From Celeribacter arenosi (GTDB lineage: Bacteria > Pseudomonadota > Alphaproteobacteria > Rhodobacterales > Rhodobacteraceae), in NCBI RefSeq assembly GCF_039539485.1, contig NZ_BAABDF010000007.1, forward strand, positions 1,302,001 through 1,366,000: a stretch of 64,000 nt of DNA, in the 5' to 3' direction. Made by a program: the position numbers and the translations under genes. Of this stretch, positions 44,716 to 52,889 are shown piece after piece. Position 1 is the first letter of the stretch; every line of letters starts with the position of its first letter. The notes under the pieces were generated by a model. It searched no databases. It saw nothing but the letters and a program-made list of their open reading frames with translations, and was not told where the DNA came from.

Positions 44716-45498
44716 ATGGAAGCATTAACCACAAATTGGGGCGTCATGAATCTTGAGCGCTCGCAGGGCACGGGCCCCGCGCTCGTGTTCGTGAACTCAT
44801 TGGGCACTGACCTGCGGATGTGGGACGATGTCATTTCACGCCTGCCCCATGACTGGGCCACCCTGCGCATGGACAAACGTGGCCATGGCCTCAGCTCGAC
44901 CGCGCCTGAAGGCTACACGATCCCCGATCTGGCAAACGATGTGATCGCGGCGATGGATCATGCGGGTATTGAACGCGCGATCATCGTGGGTTGCTCCATT
45001 GGCGGGCTCATCGCCCAACATATTGCCCTGATCGCACCAGCGCGCGTCGTCTCGCTTGTCCTGTCGAACACGTCGTCGGTTCTGGGCACAGCAGAGGCAT
45101 GGCAGGACCGGATCGACGCAATCAGAGCGAACGGCATGGCCGACATGGCCGATAAAATCCTGCCGCGCTGGTTTGGCCCCGACTTTCTCGCCCGACCGGA
45201 GGCGACACTGTGGCGCACCATGCTCGCCCATTGTGATGTCGACGGCTACACCGCCACCTGCGATGCGATTGCGGGCACCGATATCACCGAGCGTATGCAG
45301 GACATCACCCAACCGGCTCTCGTGATCGGGGGCGCATATGATCTCGCAACGCCCCCCAATGTGGTTCGTGCGCTGGCCGAAATTCTGCCCGCCAGCGACC
45401 TGATCATTTTCGAGACGACAGGACACCTGCCCGCGGTAGAAGCCCCCGAGGCCTTTACCGCAGCCCTCACCGGATTTGTCGAAAGGACCCAATCGTGA
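44716..45498 (+). CDS. pcaD: 3-oxoadipate enol-lactonase
   Basis: 260 residues, alpha/beta hydrolase fold with the nucleophile elbow VGCSIGGLIA, an early LVFVNSLGTDLRMW and the last-strand histidine in TTGHLPAVEAP. It opens the enol-lactone to 3-oxoadipate. The ATG at 44716 follows GAGGAGA; a start at 44698 is less likely. First gene of pcaDCHGB. Confidence 0.92.
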   Translation: MEALTTNWGVMNLERSQGTGPALVFVNSLGTDLRMWDDVISRLPHDWATLRMDKRGHGLSSTAPEGYTIPDLANDVIAAMDHAGIERAIIVGCSIGGLIAQHIALIAPARVVSLVLSNTSSVLGTAEAWQDRIDAIRANGMADMADKILPRWFGPDFLARPEATLWRTMLAHCDVDGYTATCDAIAGTDITERMQDITQPALVIGGAYDLATPPNVVRALAEILPASDLIIFETTGHLPAVEAPEAFTAALTGFVERTQS

Positions 45499-45881
45499 GC
45501 GACACATTTGAGAGAGGCATGAAGACACGCCGCGAAGTCTTGGGCGATGCCCATGTGGATCGCGCCGAAGCCGCCAAAACGGCAATCGACCTGCCATTTC
45601 AGACCCTTATAACCGAAAGCGCATGGGGAACTGTCTGGGCCTCAGACGCCATTTCGCGCCGCGAACGCTCGATGCTCACCATCGCGCTCCTCGCCGCGAC
45701 GGGAAATTTTGAAGAAATCCCGATGCACATTCGCGCCACCGAACGCACCGGCGCTTCCAAGGAAGACGTCACCGAGGCATTACAGCATGTGGCAATCTAC
45801 GCAGGTGTGCCCAAGGCCAACCATGCCTTAAAACTCGCTAAACAAACCTACGCCGAGATGGAGGAACGTGAAAATGACTGA
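45495..45881 (+). CDS. pcaC: 4-carboxymuconolactone decarboxylase
   Basis: 128 residues of the AhpD/CMD fold (RRERSMLTIALLAATGNFEEIPMHI, EALQHVAIYAGVPKANHALK). It decarboxylates 4-carboxymuconolactone to the enol-lactone. The GTG start overlaps the pcaD stop by 4 bases. Confidence 0.93.
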   Translation: MSDTFERGMKTRREVLGDAHVDRAEAAKTAIDLPFQTLITESAWGTVWASDAISRRERSMLTIALLAATGNFEEIPMHIRATERTGASKEDVTEALQHVAIYAGVPKANHALKLAKQTYAEMEEREND

Positions 45882-46602
45882 TCTGGGTCCCCTGATCCCG
45901 CGAAACCGCGCGATCCATCCTGTTCCATACGACCCCGACTATAAAACATCGGTTCCCCGCGCGCCTCATCAAGCCTTGCTGTCGTTGGAAAGCACGATCT
46001 CGGAGGAAACCGGTCCGACCTTTGGCCACACCAAACTCGGGCCGCTCGACAACAATCTGATCCTCAACTTTTCCAAAGGTGAAGCCCCTGCTGTGGGTGA
46101 ACGCATTCTGATGCATGGTCGCGTCCTCGATGAACGTGGCCGTCCTGTGCCGCATACGCTGGTCGAAATCTGGCAGGCCAACGCAGGCGGGCGGTATCGG
46201 CATAAAAAGGACACCTATTTCGCCCCGCTCGACCCCAATTTTGGCGGCTGCGGTCGCACGATCACGGATGAAAACGGCTACTACGAGTTTCTAACCATCC
46301 GCCCCGGCGCCTACCCATGGCCGAACCGTGGCAATGACTGGCGCCCGATGCACATCCATATCTCGGTCTACGGCCATAGCTTTGGGCAACGACTCATCAC
46401 CCAGATGTATTTCGAGGGCGATCCGCTCATCGACCACTGCCCCATCGCCGCGACGATCAAGGATCGCAGCCACCTCGACCGGCTCGTCGCCCCGCTGGAT
46501 TTCTCAAAATCGCGACCTCTCGACTATCTCGCGTATAAATTCGATATCGTGCTGCGCGGCCGCCGCCAGACGATGTTCGAGAACAAACTGGAGGGCCTGT
46601 AA
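45874..46602 (+). CDS. pcaH: Protocatechuate 3,4-dioxygenase beta subunit
   Basis: 242 residues. Family landmarks are LVEIWQANAGGRYRHKKD, the iron ligands in the beta subunit (Tyr in GAYPWPNRGNDWRP region, His in HIHISVYG), and TQMYFEGDPL. With PcaG it forms the iron(III) intradiol dioxygenase that opens protocatechuate to 3-carboxy-cis,cis-muconate. The ATG at 45874 overlaps pcaC by 8 bases. Confidence 0.94.
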   Translation: MTDLGPLIPRNRAIHPVPYDPDYKTSVPRAPHQALLSLESTISEETGPTFGHTKLGPLDNNLILNFSKGEAPAVGERILMHGRVLDERGRPVPHTLVEIWQANAGGRYRHKKDTYFAPLDPNFGGCGRTITDENGYYEFLTIRPGAYPWPNRGNDWRPMHIHISVYGHSFGQRLITQMYFEGDPLIDHCPIAATIKDRSHLDRLVAPLDFSKSRPLDYLAYKFDIVLRGRRQTMFENKLEGL

Positions 46603-46603
46603 C

Positions 46604-47203
46604 ATGGTGCAGAAACTGGATGTTTTGCAGGAAACCCCGTCTCAAACGGCCGGCCCCTACGTTCACATCGGGTTGATGCCGACCTATGCGGGCAATCCCG
46701 CGACCTATGATGAAGAGATCGCCGCCTCCCCCATTTCGGATGGCGCAAAGGGTCAGGTGATCGAAATCACCGGCGAGGTCATCGATGGCACCGGTTGGGC
46801 GCTGCGCGATGCGCTCTTGGAAAGCTGGCAGGCGGATGCAAATGGCAAATACCCGGGGCAAAAAGGCGCAGACCCGCATGTGAGTGGCCTTTGCCGCTTT
46901 GCCGCCGATGCGGTTAGCGGGCTTTTCACACTGCGCACCATCAAACCGGGCGCGACACCGATGCGCGATGGCCGCATGCAGGCCCCGCATATCTCGCTTT
47001 GGATCGCCGCGCGAGGGATCAACATCGGTCTCAACACCCGCATCTATTTCGACGATGAGGACAACGAAAACGACCCAATCCTGTCGCGGATCGAACAACG
47101 CCCGCGCGTTGACACGCTCATTGCCAAGAAGACCGGCGATGGTAGCTATCGTTTTGACATCCGCTTGCAAGGGGCCGGTGAAACGGTGTTTCTTGATCTG
47201 TGA
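46604..47203 (+). CDS. pcaG: Protocatechuate 3,4-dioxygenase alpha subunit
   Basis: 199 residues, starting one base after the pcaH stop. Family marks are ETPSQTAGPYVHIGL, LLESWQADANGKYPG, APHISLWIAARGIN and TRIYFDDE. It partners PcaH and lacks the iron site, as usual. Confidence 0.94.
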   Translation: MVQKLDVLQETPSQTAGPYVHIGLMPTYAGNPATYDEEIAASPISDGAKGQVIEITGEVIDGTGWALRDALLESWQADANGKYPGQKGADPHVSGLCRFAADAVSGLFTLRTIKPGATPMRDGRMQAPHISLWIAARGINIGLNTRIYFDDEDNENDPILSRIEQRPRVDTLIAKKTGDGSYRFDIRLQGAGETVFLDL

Positions 47204-47266
47204 ACTCACAACCGGGCGGCTGCGACACGTGATCGTGGTGACGGGCCGCAAAAGGCACTTCGCAAG

Positions 47267-48319
47267 ATGACGACATCCGTGTTCGAACACCCCTGGCTCA
47301 AAGGCCTCTTTGGCGACGCGCAAATGGCGGCGGTCCTCGCGCCCGAGCGCCAGTTGGCCCATATGCTCGCCTTTGAGGCGGCGTGGAGCCGTGCCTGCGG
47401 GGCTGCGGGATTGTTTGATGCCGATGACGCCGCGCAGGCCGCCGAGGCGATTGAGAACGCGACGATCGACCCCGCTATACTGGAACGGGGCATGGCGAGC
47501 GACGGTGTGCCTGTCCCTGCCCTCGTGCAACACCTCAAAACAATCGCGCCAGCGAATGCCGTGCATAAAGGCGCGACTTCGCAGGACGTTGTGGACACGG
47601 CACTGGTTCTGTCCCTGCGTGAGGCCTCAATCCTGATCTCTGATCGACTCGAGGAATTGGAACGTCACCTGCGCGACCTTGAGGTGCGGTTCGGCGACAA
47701 TAACATGATGGGGCGCACGCGGATGCAGGCGGCGACCACCATGGCCGTGCGCGAGCGCGTTCTGGAATGGCGCCTGCCCATCGCCGACCACCTCATCACG
47801 TTGAACCAAAAGCGCCGCGACGTTGAAAAGGTGCAGATTGGCGGCGCATCGGGGGATCGAAAAGCGCTCGGGGACAAAGCCGCAGCGGTCGTGGACCACG
47901 TGGCCAAGGAACTCGACCTCGCGGCCACCGACAAGGCGTGGCATGCCATGCGTCACGGGATCGCGGGATACGCGTCCTTCCTGTCCCTCATCACCGGGAC
48001 ATTGGGCAAGATGGGTCTGGATGTGACGCTGATGGCGCAACAGGGGATCGACGAAATCGCGCTGTCGGGCGGCGGTGGTTCGTCGGCGATGCCACATAAA
48101 CAGAACCCGATCTCCGCCGAACTCCTCGTCACACTGGCACGGTTCAATGCCGTGCAGGTGTCCGCCATGCATCACGCCGTGATCCATGAACAGGAACGCT
48201 CGGGCACCGCTTGGACGTTGGAGTGGATGGTGCTGCCACAGATGTTGATGACCACCGCACGCGCTCTGTCCGTGGCTATCGACATGACGCAGAAAATCGA
48301 CCGTATCGGAACGCGTTAG
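47267..48319 (+). CDS. pcaB: 3-carboxy-cis,cis-muconate cycloisomerase
   Basis: 350 residues of the fumarase/aspartase superfamily with the signature GGGGSSAMPHKQNPI, the earlier GATSQDVVDTALVL and GRTRMQAATT. It closes 3-carboxymuconate to 4-carboxymuconolactone. It lacks about 100 C-terminal residues of the Pseudomonas form, as in other alphaproteobacteria. It overlaps the end of convergent pobA by 4 bases. Confidence 0.93.
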   Translation: MTTSVFEHPWLKGLFGDAQMAAVLAPERQLAHMLAFEAAWSRACGAAGLFDADDAAQAAEAIENATIDPAILERGMASDGVPVPALVQHLKTIAPANAVHKGATSQDVVDTALVLSLREASILISDRLEELERHLRDLEVRFGDNNMMGRTRMQAATTMAVRERVLEWRLPIADHLITLNQKRRDVEKVQIGGASGDRKALGDKAAAVVDHVAKELDLAATDKAWHAMRHGIAGYASFLSLITGTLGKMGLDVTLMAQQGIDEIALSGGGGSSAMPHKQNPISAELLVTLARFNAVQVSAMHHAVIHEQERSGTAWTLEWMVLPQMLMTTARALSVAIDMTQKIDRIGTR

Positions 48320-49494
48320 AACGGCAACCCGATGTAATTTTCGGCCAGTTCACGCCGCGCCGTTTGCGAGTTTGCCAAATGGCTCAGCGTGGCCTTGCGC
48401 ATTTGCGCGGCAAAGGCGTCCTCGCCATCAAACTGGTGCAACATCGTCGTCATTTGCCAACTGAACCGCATCGCCTTCCAAATCCGCGCCAACGCGCGAT
48501 TGGAATAGTCATCAATTCCAGCCGCACCCTGCCCTGTGAGCACCTCGATCAGCGCGCGGTGAAGATAGTAGACATCCGACACCGCGAGATTAAGCCCCTT
48601 TGCACCGGTTGGCGGCACGATATGGGCACTATCCCCAACGAGGAACAGATTGCCCCACCGCAGCGGCTCGGACACAAAACTGCGCAGCGGCGCGATCGAT
48701 TTCTCAATCGACGGACCGGTAATGAGGCGCGCGGCAGCCTCGGCCGGAATTCTCTGTGTAAAGGCATCCCAGAACCGCTGATCCGACCAATCCTCAACCT
48801 TGTCCGTGAGCGGCACCTGAACGTAATAGCGCACGAGATTTTCGTTGCGCATCGAGGCCAAAGCAAAGCCATGGCGCGAATTCGAATAGATCAGCTCATC
48901 ATTGACGGGCGGCACTTCGGACAGAATGCCGAGCCATCCAAAGGGGTAGACCCGCTCGAACGCGCGCCGCTTTTCTTCGGGGATTGTGTTGCGTGACACC
49001 CCATGGAACCCGTCACAGCCCGCCACATAGAGACAATCGACGCGCTTGCGCGCACCGTCATGGGTGAACTCGACGAAGGATTGCGCCTGTTCGAGGTCGT
49101 GGATGCTCACATCCTCGACTCCATGAAGGATCGTAGTGCCCATAGCGTCCTGCGCGGCGTAGAGGTCCGTCGTCACCTCGGTTTGGCCATAGACCATCAC
49201 CTGTTTGCCGGTCAGGTCGCGAAAATCGATATGCACCATCAGGTCATCATCCGACAGGTAACACCCGTCGTGCGGATAGCCCTCTGCATCCATCCGCGCG
49301 CCGACACCGGCCTCGCGCAGCAAATCGACCGTGCCCCATTCGAGAATACCTGCGCGAATACGCGACAACACATGCGCCCTGCTGGATCGCTCCAGAACCA
49401 CCGTGTCGATGCCGGCTTTATTGAGCAGTTGGGACAGCAGCAGGCCCGATGGGCCACCGCCGATAATGGCGACTTGGGTTTTGAAATGGGTCAT
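48316..49494 (-). CDS. pobA: 4-hydroxybenzoate 3-monooxygenase
   Basis: 392 residues, flavoprotein hydroxylase. It has the FAD motif VAIIGGGPSGLLLSQLL, the substrate/NADPH-binding DG motif (YVAGCDGFHGVSRN) and GDSAHIVPPTGAKGLN. It hydroxylates 4-hydroxybenzoate to protocatechuate with NADPH. The start MTHFKTQVA at 49494 matches the family. Divergent from the AraC-type gene. Confidence 0.94.
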   Translation of the reverse strand: MTHFKTQVAIIGGGPSGLLLSQLLNKAGIDTVVLERSSRAHVLSRIRAGILEWGTVDLLREAGVGARMDAEGYPHDGCYLSDDDLMVHIDFRDLTGKQVMVYGQTEVTTDLYAAQDAMGTTILHGVEDVSIHDLEQAQSFVEFTHDGARKRVDCLYVAGCDGFHGVSRNTIPEEKRRAFERVYPFGWLGILSEVPPVNDELIYSNSRHGFALASMRNENLVRYYVQVPLTDKVEDWSDQRFWDAFTQRIPAEAAARLITGPSIEKSIAPLRSFVSEPLRWGNLFLVGDSAHIVPPTGAKGLNLAVSDVYYLHRALIEVLTGQGAAGIDDYSNRALARIWKAMRFSWQMTTMLHQFDGEDAFAAQMRKATLSHLANSQTARRELAENYIGLPF

Positions 49495-49584
49495 GTGCGT
49501 TTCCTTTTCGGATTGCACCCAACCTATCAGCCGCACGTCGCGTTTCGAATGGACGCATGCGGCCTTCGATGGTATTTTTCGGGC

Positions 49585-50439
49585 ATGACACAGCCGCAGA
49601 ACGTGCCCAACTTCAATCTATTCGGAGAAACCACTTCCTTTCCGGACGTAGTCCATGTCGAACGAATTCACGACCGAGCCGGACCGCACGGATGGACAAT
49701 CACACCACACCGACACAGCCAGATGGCGCAGATTTTCCACATTGAAAACGGACACGCCGAGGTCACGCTCGACGGGCGCAAAACCACCCTAAAATCAGGC
49801 GTTTTCCTATATATTCCGCCCCGTATCGTGCATGGATTCACCTTTGCGACGGGCACCGAAGGCGTTGTGTTATCCGTGCCCTCGCCGGTTGTGTCGCGAC
49901 TCGGGCCGCGCAGTGCTGCCCTGACCGAGTGGCTCGCCACCCCGCAGCGCGGGTCAATGGGAACGGACACGGCTCAACTCCTGTCCTGCCTGAACGACGC
50001 ATTCTCCCGTGCTGGCACATTTCGCGCACCGCGACTGGTCTCGCTGACCCACGCCATTCTCGCAAACCTGGCCGATGACAGCGCCACAACGCCCGCGCGT
50101 AGCCCCGCAAGCACCCAGGTGATGCGCCTGGATGCCCTCATCGCGGATCATGTCACGGACGGATGGTGCGCGCGCGACTATGCGAGCGAACTTTCAATGA
50201 CCGCCGGACACCTGAACCGCCTTGTTCGTACGGCGCGCGGGATGAGCCTTACGGCCTATCTCGAAACTGCGGTGATGACAGAGGCCTGCCGCCAGATCGC
50301 CTTCACCCGCCTGCCGATTGGCGAAGTGGGCTATAGGCTTGGCTACATGGATCCACCGTATTTTTCGCGCCGCTTTCGCGCACGCATTGGCGAAACGCCG
50401 AGCCAGTATCGCGCGCGCGTGTCGGGTGAAACCAGCTAA
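49585..50439 (+). CDS. pobR: AraC-family regulator of pobA
   Basis: 284 residues: an N-terminal cupin-like sensor domain (TPHRHSQMAQIFHIENGHAEV, GVFLYIPPRIVHGF) and a C-terminal double helix-turn-helix (YASELSMTAGHLNRLVRTARGMS, EVGYRLGYMDPPYFSRRFR). It is divergent from pobA, the place of the AraC-type PobR that turns on pobA with 4-hydroxybenzoate. Confidence 0.85.
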   Translation: MTQPQNVPNFNLFGETTSFPDVVHVERIHDRAGPHGWTITPHRHSQMAQIFHIENGHAEVTLDGRKTTLKSGVFLYIPPRIVHGFTFATGTEGVVLSVPSPVVSRLGPRSAALTEWLATPQRGSMGTDTAQLLSCLNDAFSRAGTFRAPRLVSLTHAILANLADDSATTPARSPASTQVMRLDALIADHVTDGWCARDYASELSMTAGHLNRLVRTARGMSLTAYLETAVMTEACRQIAFTRLPIGEVGYRLGYMDPPYFSRRFRARIGETPSQYRARVSGETS

Positions 50440-50451
50440 GAACACCCCACA

Positions 50452-50928
50452 TTAATGCCTTGGCGCACATTCCATCGCAAACCGCGGCGCGGTTTGGGGC
50501 AAGGCGAGCAGTGCCTCCAAAGCCGCATTATCACACACCAGATCGGCCAGAGAGATGCCGTCCAACTCGCTGTAAAACGCATCCAGTGCGGATTTGAGGG
50601 CGACGCGTAAACGACAGGCCCCCGCCAGCGGACATGTGTTTTCACCACGCGAGAAGCATTCCGCAAAAGGCACGACATCTTCGAATTGGCGGAACACCTG
50701 CCCGATCGAAATCTCCTCGGCGGGTCTGGCCAAAGACATTCCGCCCGAGCGCCCCCGGATCGTATCAACAAACCCGTGCAGGGACAGGTGATGGACGACC
50801 TGTGCCAAATGGTTCTCCGACGCACCCGCCACGCGGGCAATATCGGCACGGCGCACCATATGCCTATCGTTGACCGCGCAGGCCATCAAGACGCGCATGG
50901 CGAGATTTGTACGCATAGTCAAACGCAT
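50452..50928 (-). CDS. Rrf2-family transcriptional regulator (NsrR-like)
   Basis: 158 residues: Rrf2 winged helix (MRLTMRTNLAMRVLMACAV, ASENHLAQVVHHLSLHGFV, RGRSGGMSLARP) and three spaced cysteines CFSRGENTCPLAGACR, the Fe-S ligand pattern of NsrR-type nitric-oxide sensors. ATG 50928 follows AGGGAG. It probably represses NO-stress genes elsewhere in the genome; none is adjacent. Confidence 0.87.
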   Translation of the reverse strand: MRLTMRTNLAMRVLMACAVNDRHMVRRADIARVAGASENHLAQVVHHLSLHGFVDTIRGRSGGMSLARPAEEISIGQVFRQFEDVVPFAECFSRGENTCPLAGACRLRVALKSALDAFYSELDGISLADLVCDNAALEALLALPQTAPRFAMECAPRH

Positions 50929-51021
50929 GGATCGGGGCTCCCTGACGAGGTTTCCCCAAAAAGCCATGCCTCAGGCAGGATCACGTTGATCTGAATCAGG
51001 AAACGCCCCGTAGTGGACGCT

Positions 51022-51726
51022 TTAGCCGCGAAAACCCGTCGCCACGACGAATTTCTCCGAACTATCGGAGCGCGACGCGGGTGGTTTCATGTTCGACACC
51101 TTTTCGAACTTCTGCTTGAGCAGCTTTTGCAAATCGCCCTCCGCGCCGCCTGCGAGGACCTTGGCCACGAAGGTGCCACCGGGGCTGAGAACGTCAAAGG
51201 CGAAATACGCCGCTGCTTCGCACAACGCGATGATCCGCAGGTGGTCGGTCTGTTTGTGACCCGAAGAAGCCGCCGCCATATCGGACATGACGACATCCGC
51301 CTGCCCGCCGAGCCATTCCTTCACCTTGTCGTCCGCATCATCTTCCATGAAGTCGAGTTGGTGGATTTCTGCGCCGGCAATGGTTTCGACTTCCTGCAGG
51401 TCGACGCCCAGAACAGTGCCAACGCGTTTGTCGGTCTTCTCGCCGAGGGCGTTGACACGCTTCACCGCAACCTGACACCATCCGCCCGGCGCACAGCCGA
51501 GATCGACAATCCGCGCGCCGGGCACGAGAAAGCGGTATTTGTCGTCAATCTCGAGAATTTTATACGCTGCACGCCCGCGATAGCCGTCCGCCTGCGCGCG
51601 TTTCACGTAGGGGTCGTTCAATTGGCGTTCGAGCCAGAGCGTCGAGCTGAGTTTGCGGCCGCGCGCGGATTTTACCTTCACACGAAGATCACGCGCACCA
51701 CGACCGGACGATTTTTTAGGCGGCAT
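51022..51726 (-). CDS. rlmE: 23S rRNA (U2552-2'-O) methyltransferase
   Basis: 234 residues. Basic N-terminal tail (MPPKKSSGRGARDLRVKVK), SAM motif VDLGCAPGGWCQ, catalytic D in VVMSDMAAASSGHKQTD, and the last motif lysine and glutamate in FVAKVLAGG and SSEKFVVATGFR. It methylates the ribose of U2552 in the A-loop of 23S rRNA. Confidence 0.93.
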   Translation of the reverse strand: MPPKKSSGRGARDLRVKVKSARGRKLSSTLWLERQLNDPYVKRAQADGYRGRAAYKILEIDDKYRFLVPGARIVDLGCAPGGWCQVAVKRVNALGEKTDKRVGTVLGVDLQEVETIAGAEIHQLDFMEDDADDKVKEWLGGQADVVMSDMAAASSGHKQTDHLRIIALCEAAAYFAFDVLSPGGTFVAKVLAGGAEGDLQKLLKQKFEKVSNMKPPASRSDSSEKFVVATGFRG

Positions 51727-51798
51727 GGGGTGAGATCCTTTCTTATCGAGCACAGGCAAAGACGGATGGATAGTCAACGAGCCTTCCGAGCATCGCGA

Positions 51799-51930
51799 TC
51801 AGGTAACATAGCTAACCCAGCCACGAAATGTAAATCCGGCGTAAAAAAGACGAACATCGTCGAATCCTGCGTCCCGCAGAAGCGCCTCGTCCTCGTCAGG
51901 GCTGACAATGGGCAGGCGTCGCCCCTTACC
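51799..51930 (-). pseudogene. Remnant of a SAM-dependent methyltransferase C-terminus
   Basis: On the minus strand, about 35 codons reading LPIVSPDEDEALLRDAGFDD and then VRLFYAGFTFRGWVSYVT end in TGA at 51801-51799. This matches the usual C-terminal end of class I methyltransferases (LLxxAGFxxVxLFYAAFTFRGWVAYA). No start or SAM-binding part exists upstream; the reading frame runs straight into the 3' end of the dehydrogenase gene. It is a leftover after a deletion. Confidence 0.6.
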
Positions 51931-51931
51931 G

Positions 51932-52804
51932 CTATTTCTCGACGCGCAGCCGTTTGATCAGGCTCGATGTATCCCACCGTCCGCCGCCCATTTTTTGCAC
52001 ATCTTTGTAGAACTGATCGACCAATGCGGTCACTGGAAGAGAAGCCCCCACATCGTCGGCGGTTTTGAGGCAGATGGCGAGATCCTTGCGCATCCAGTCC
52101 ACGGCAAACCCGTGTTCGAATTCATCGGCGAGCATGGTTTTATGCCGGTTGACCATTTGCCACGATCCCGCGGCACCGCCCGAAATCACATCGACCACGG
52201 CCTCCCCGTCGAGACCCGCCTGCTCGGCCATATGCAATGCCTCCGAAAGCCCCTGCACCAATCCGGCGATGGCGATCTGGTTGCACATTTTGGTCAATTG
52301 ACCGGCACCGACCTCACCCAGCCGCTTCACGACCTTGCCGTAGGATTGCATGACAGGCTCGGCGCGCGCGTAATCATCCTCCGCCCCACCGCACATCACC
52401 GCAAGCTGACCGTTTTCCGCCCCCGCTTGTCCGCCCGACACAGGCGCGTCGACGTAGCCGATGCCACTTTGCGCCGCGATGGCCGCCAATTCGCGCGTCA
52501 CCTGCGCCGACACCGTAGTGTGATCCACAAATACTGCGCCCTCCGCCATGCCCGCAAAGGCACCATCCGGCCCCATGCAGACAGAGCGCAGATCATCGTC
52601 GTTGCCCACGCAGGCCATCACGAAATCACAACCCTGCGCGGCCTCGCGCGGTGTCTGCGCCATATTTCCCGAGTGTTTCGCAGCCCAGCCGTCGGCCTTG
52701 GCTGCGGTGCGGTTGTAAACTGTAACCGAATACCCTGCGGTTTCGAGGTGTCCGGCCATGGGATACCCCATTACTCCCAGACCCAAGAATGCGACCTTTG
52801 CCAT
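51932..52804 (-). CDS. Beta-hydroxyacid dehydrogenase family oxidoreductase (GLYR/HIBADH type)
   Basis: 290 residues: Rossmann start VAFLGLGVMGYPMAGHL, substrate motif FVDAPVSGG (here YVDAPVSGGQAGAENGQ), the catalytic Lys in GAGQLTKMCNQI and a C-terminal helical domain. The family includes 3-hydroxyisobutyrate dehydrogenase and tartronate semialdehyde/glyoxylate reductase; RT after YN suggests NADPH use. The exact substrate is not determined. Confidence 0.88.
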   Translation of the reverse strand: MAKVAFLGLGVMGYPMAGHLETAGYSVTVYNRTAAKADGWAAKHSGNMAQTPREAAQGCDFVMACVGNDDDLRSVCMGPDGAFAGMAEGAVFVDHTTVSAQVTRELAAIAAQSGIGYVDAPVSGGQAGAENGQLAVMCGGAEDDYARAEPVMQSYGKVVKRLGEVGAGQLTKMCNQIAIAGLVQGLSEALHMAEQAGLDGEAVVDVISGGAAGSWQMVNRHKTMLADEFEHGFAVDWMRKDLAICLKTADDVGASLPVTALVDQFYKDVQKMGGGRWDTSSLIKRLRVEK

Positions 52805-52889
52805 GGCTTTCCCCCGCTCATGCGATGTGGTTTAAGACGAGGCCAGAACCGTAAACGCCTCTTTTCCAACGTCAACAGCATTCCCAATC

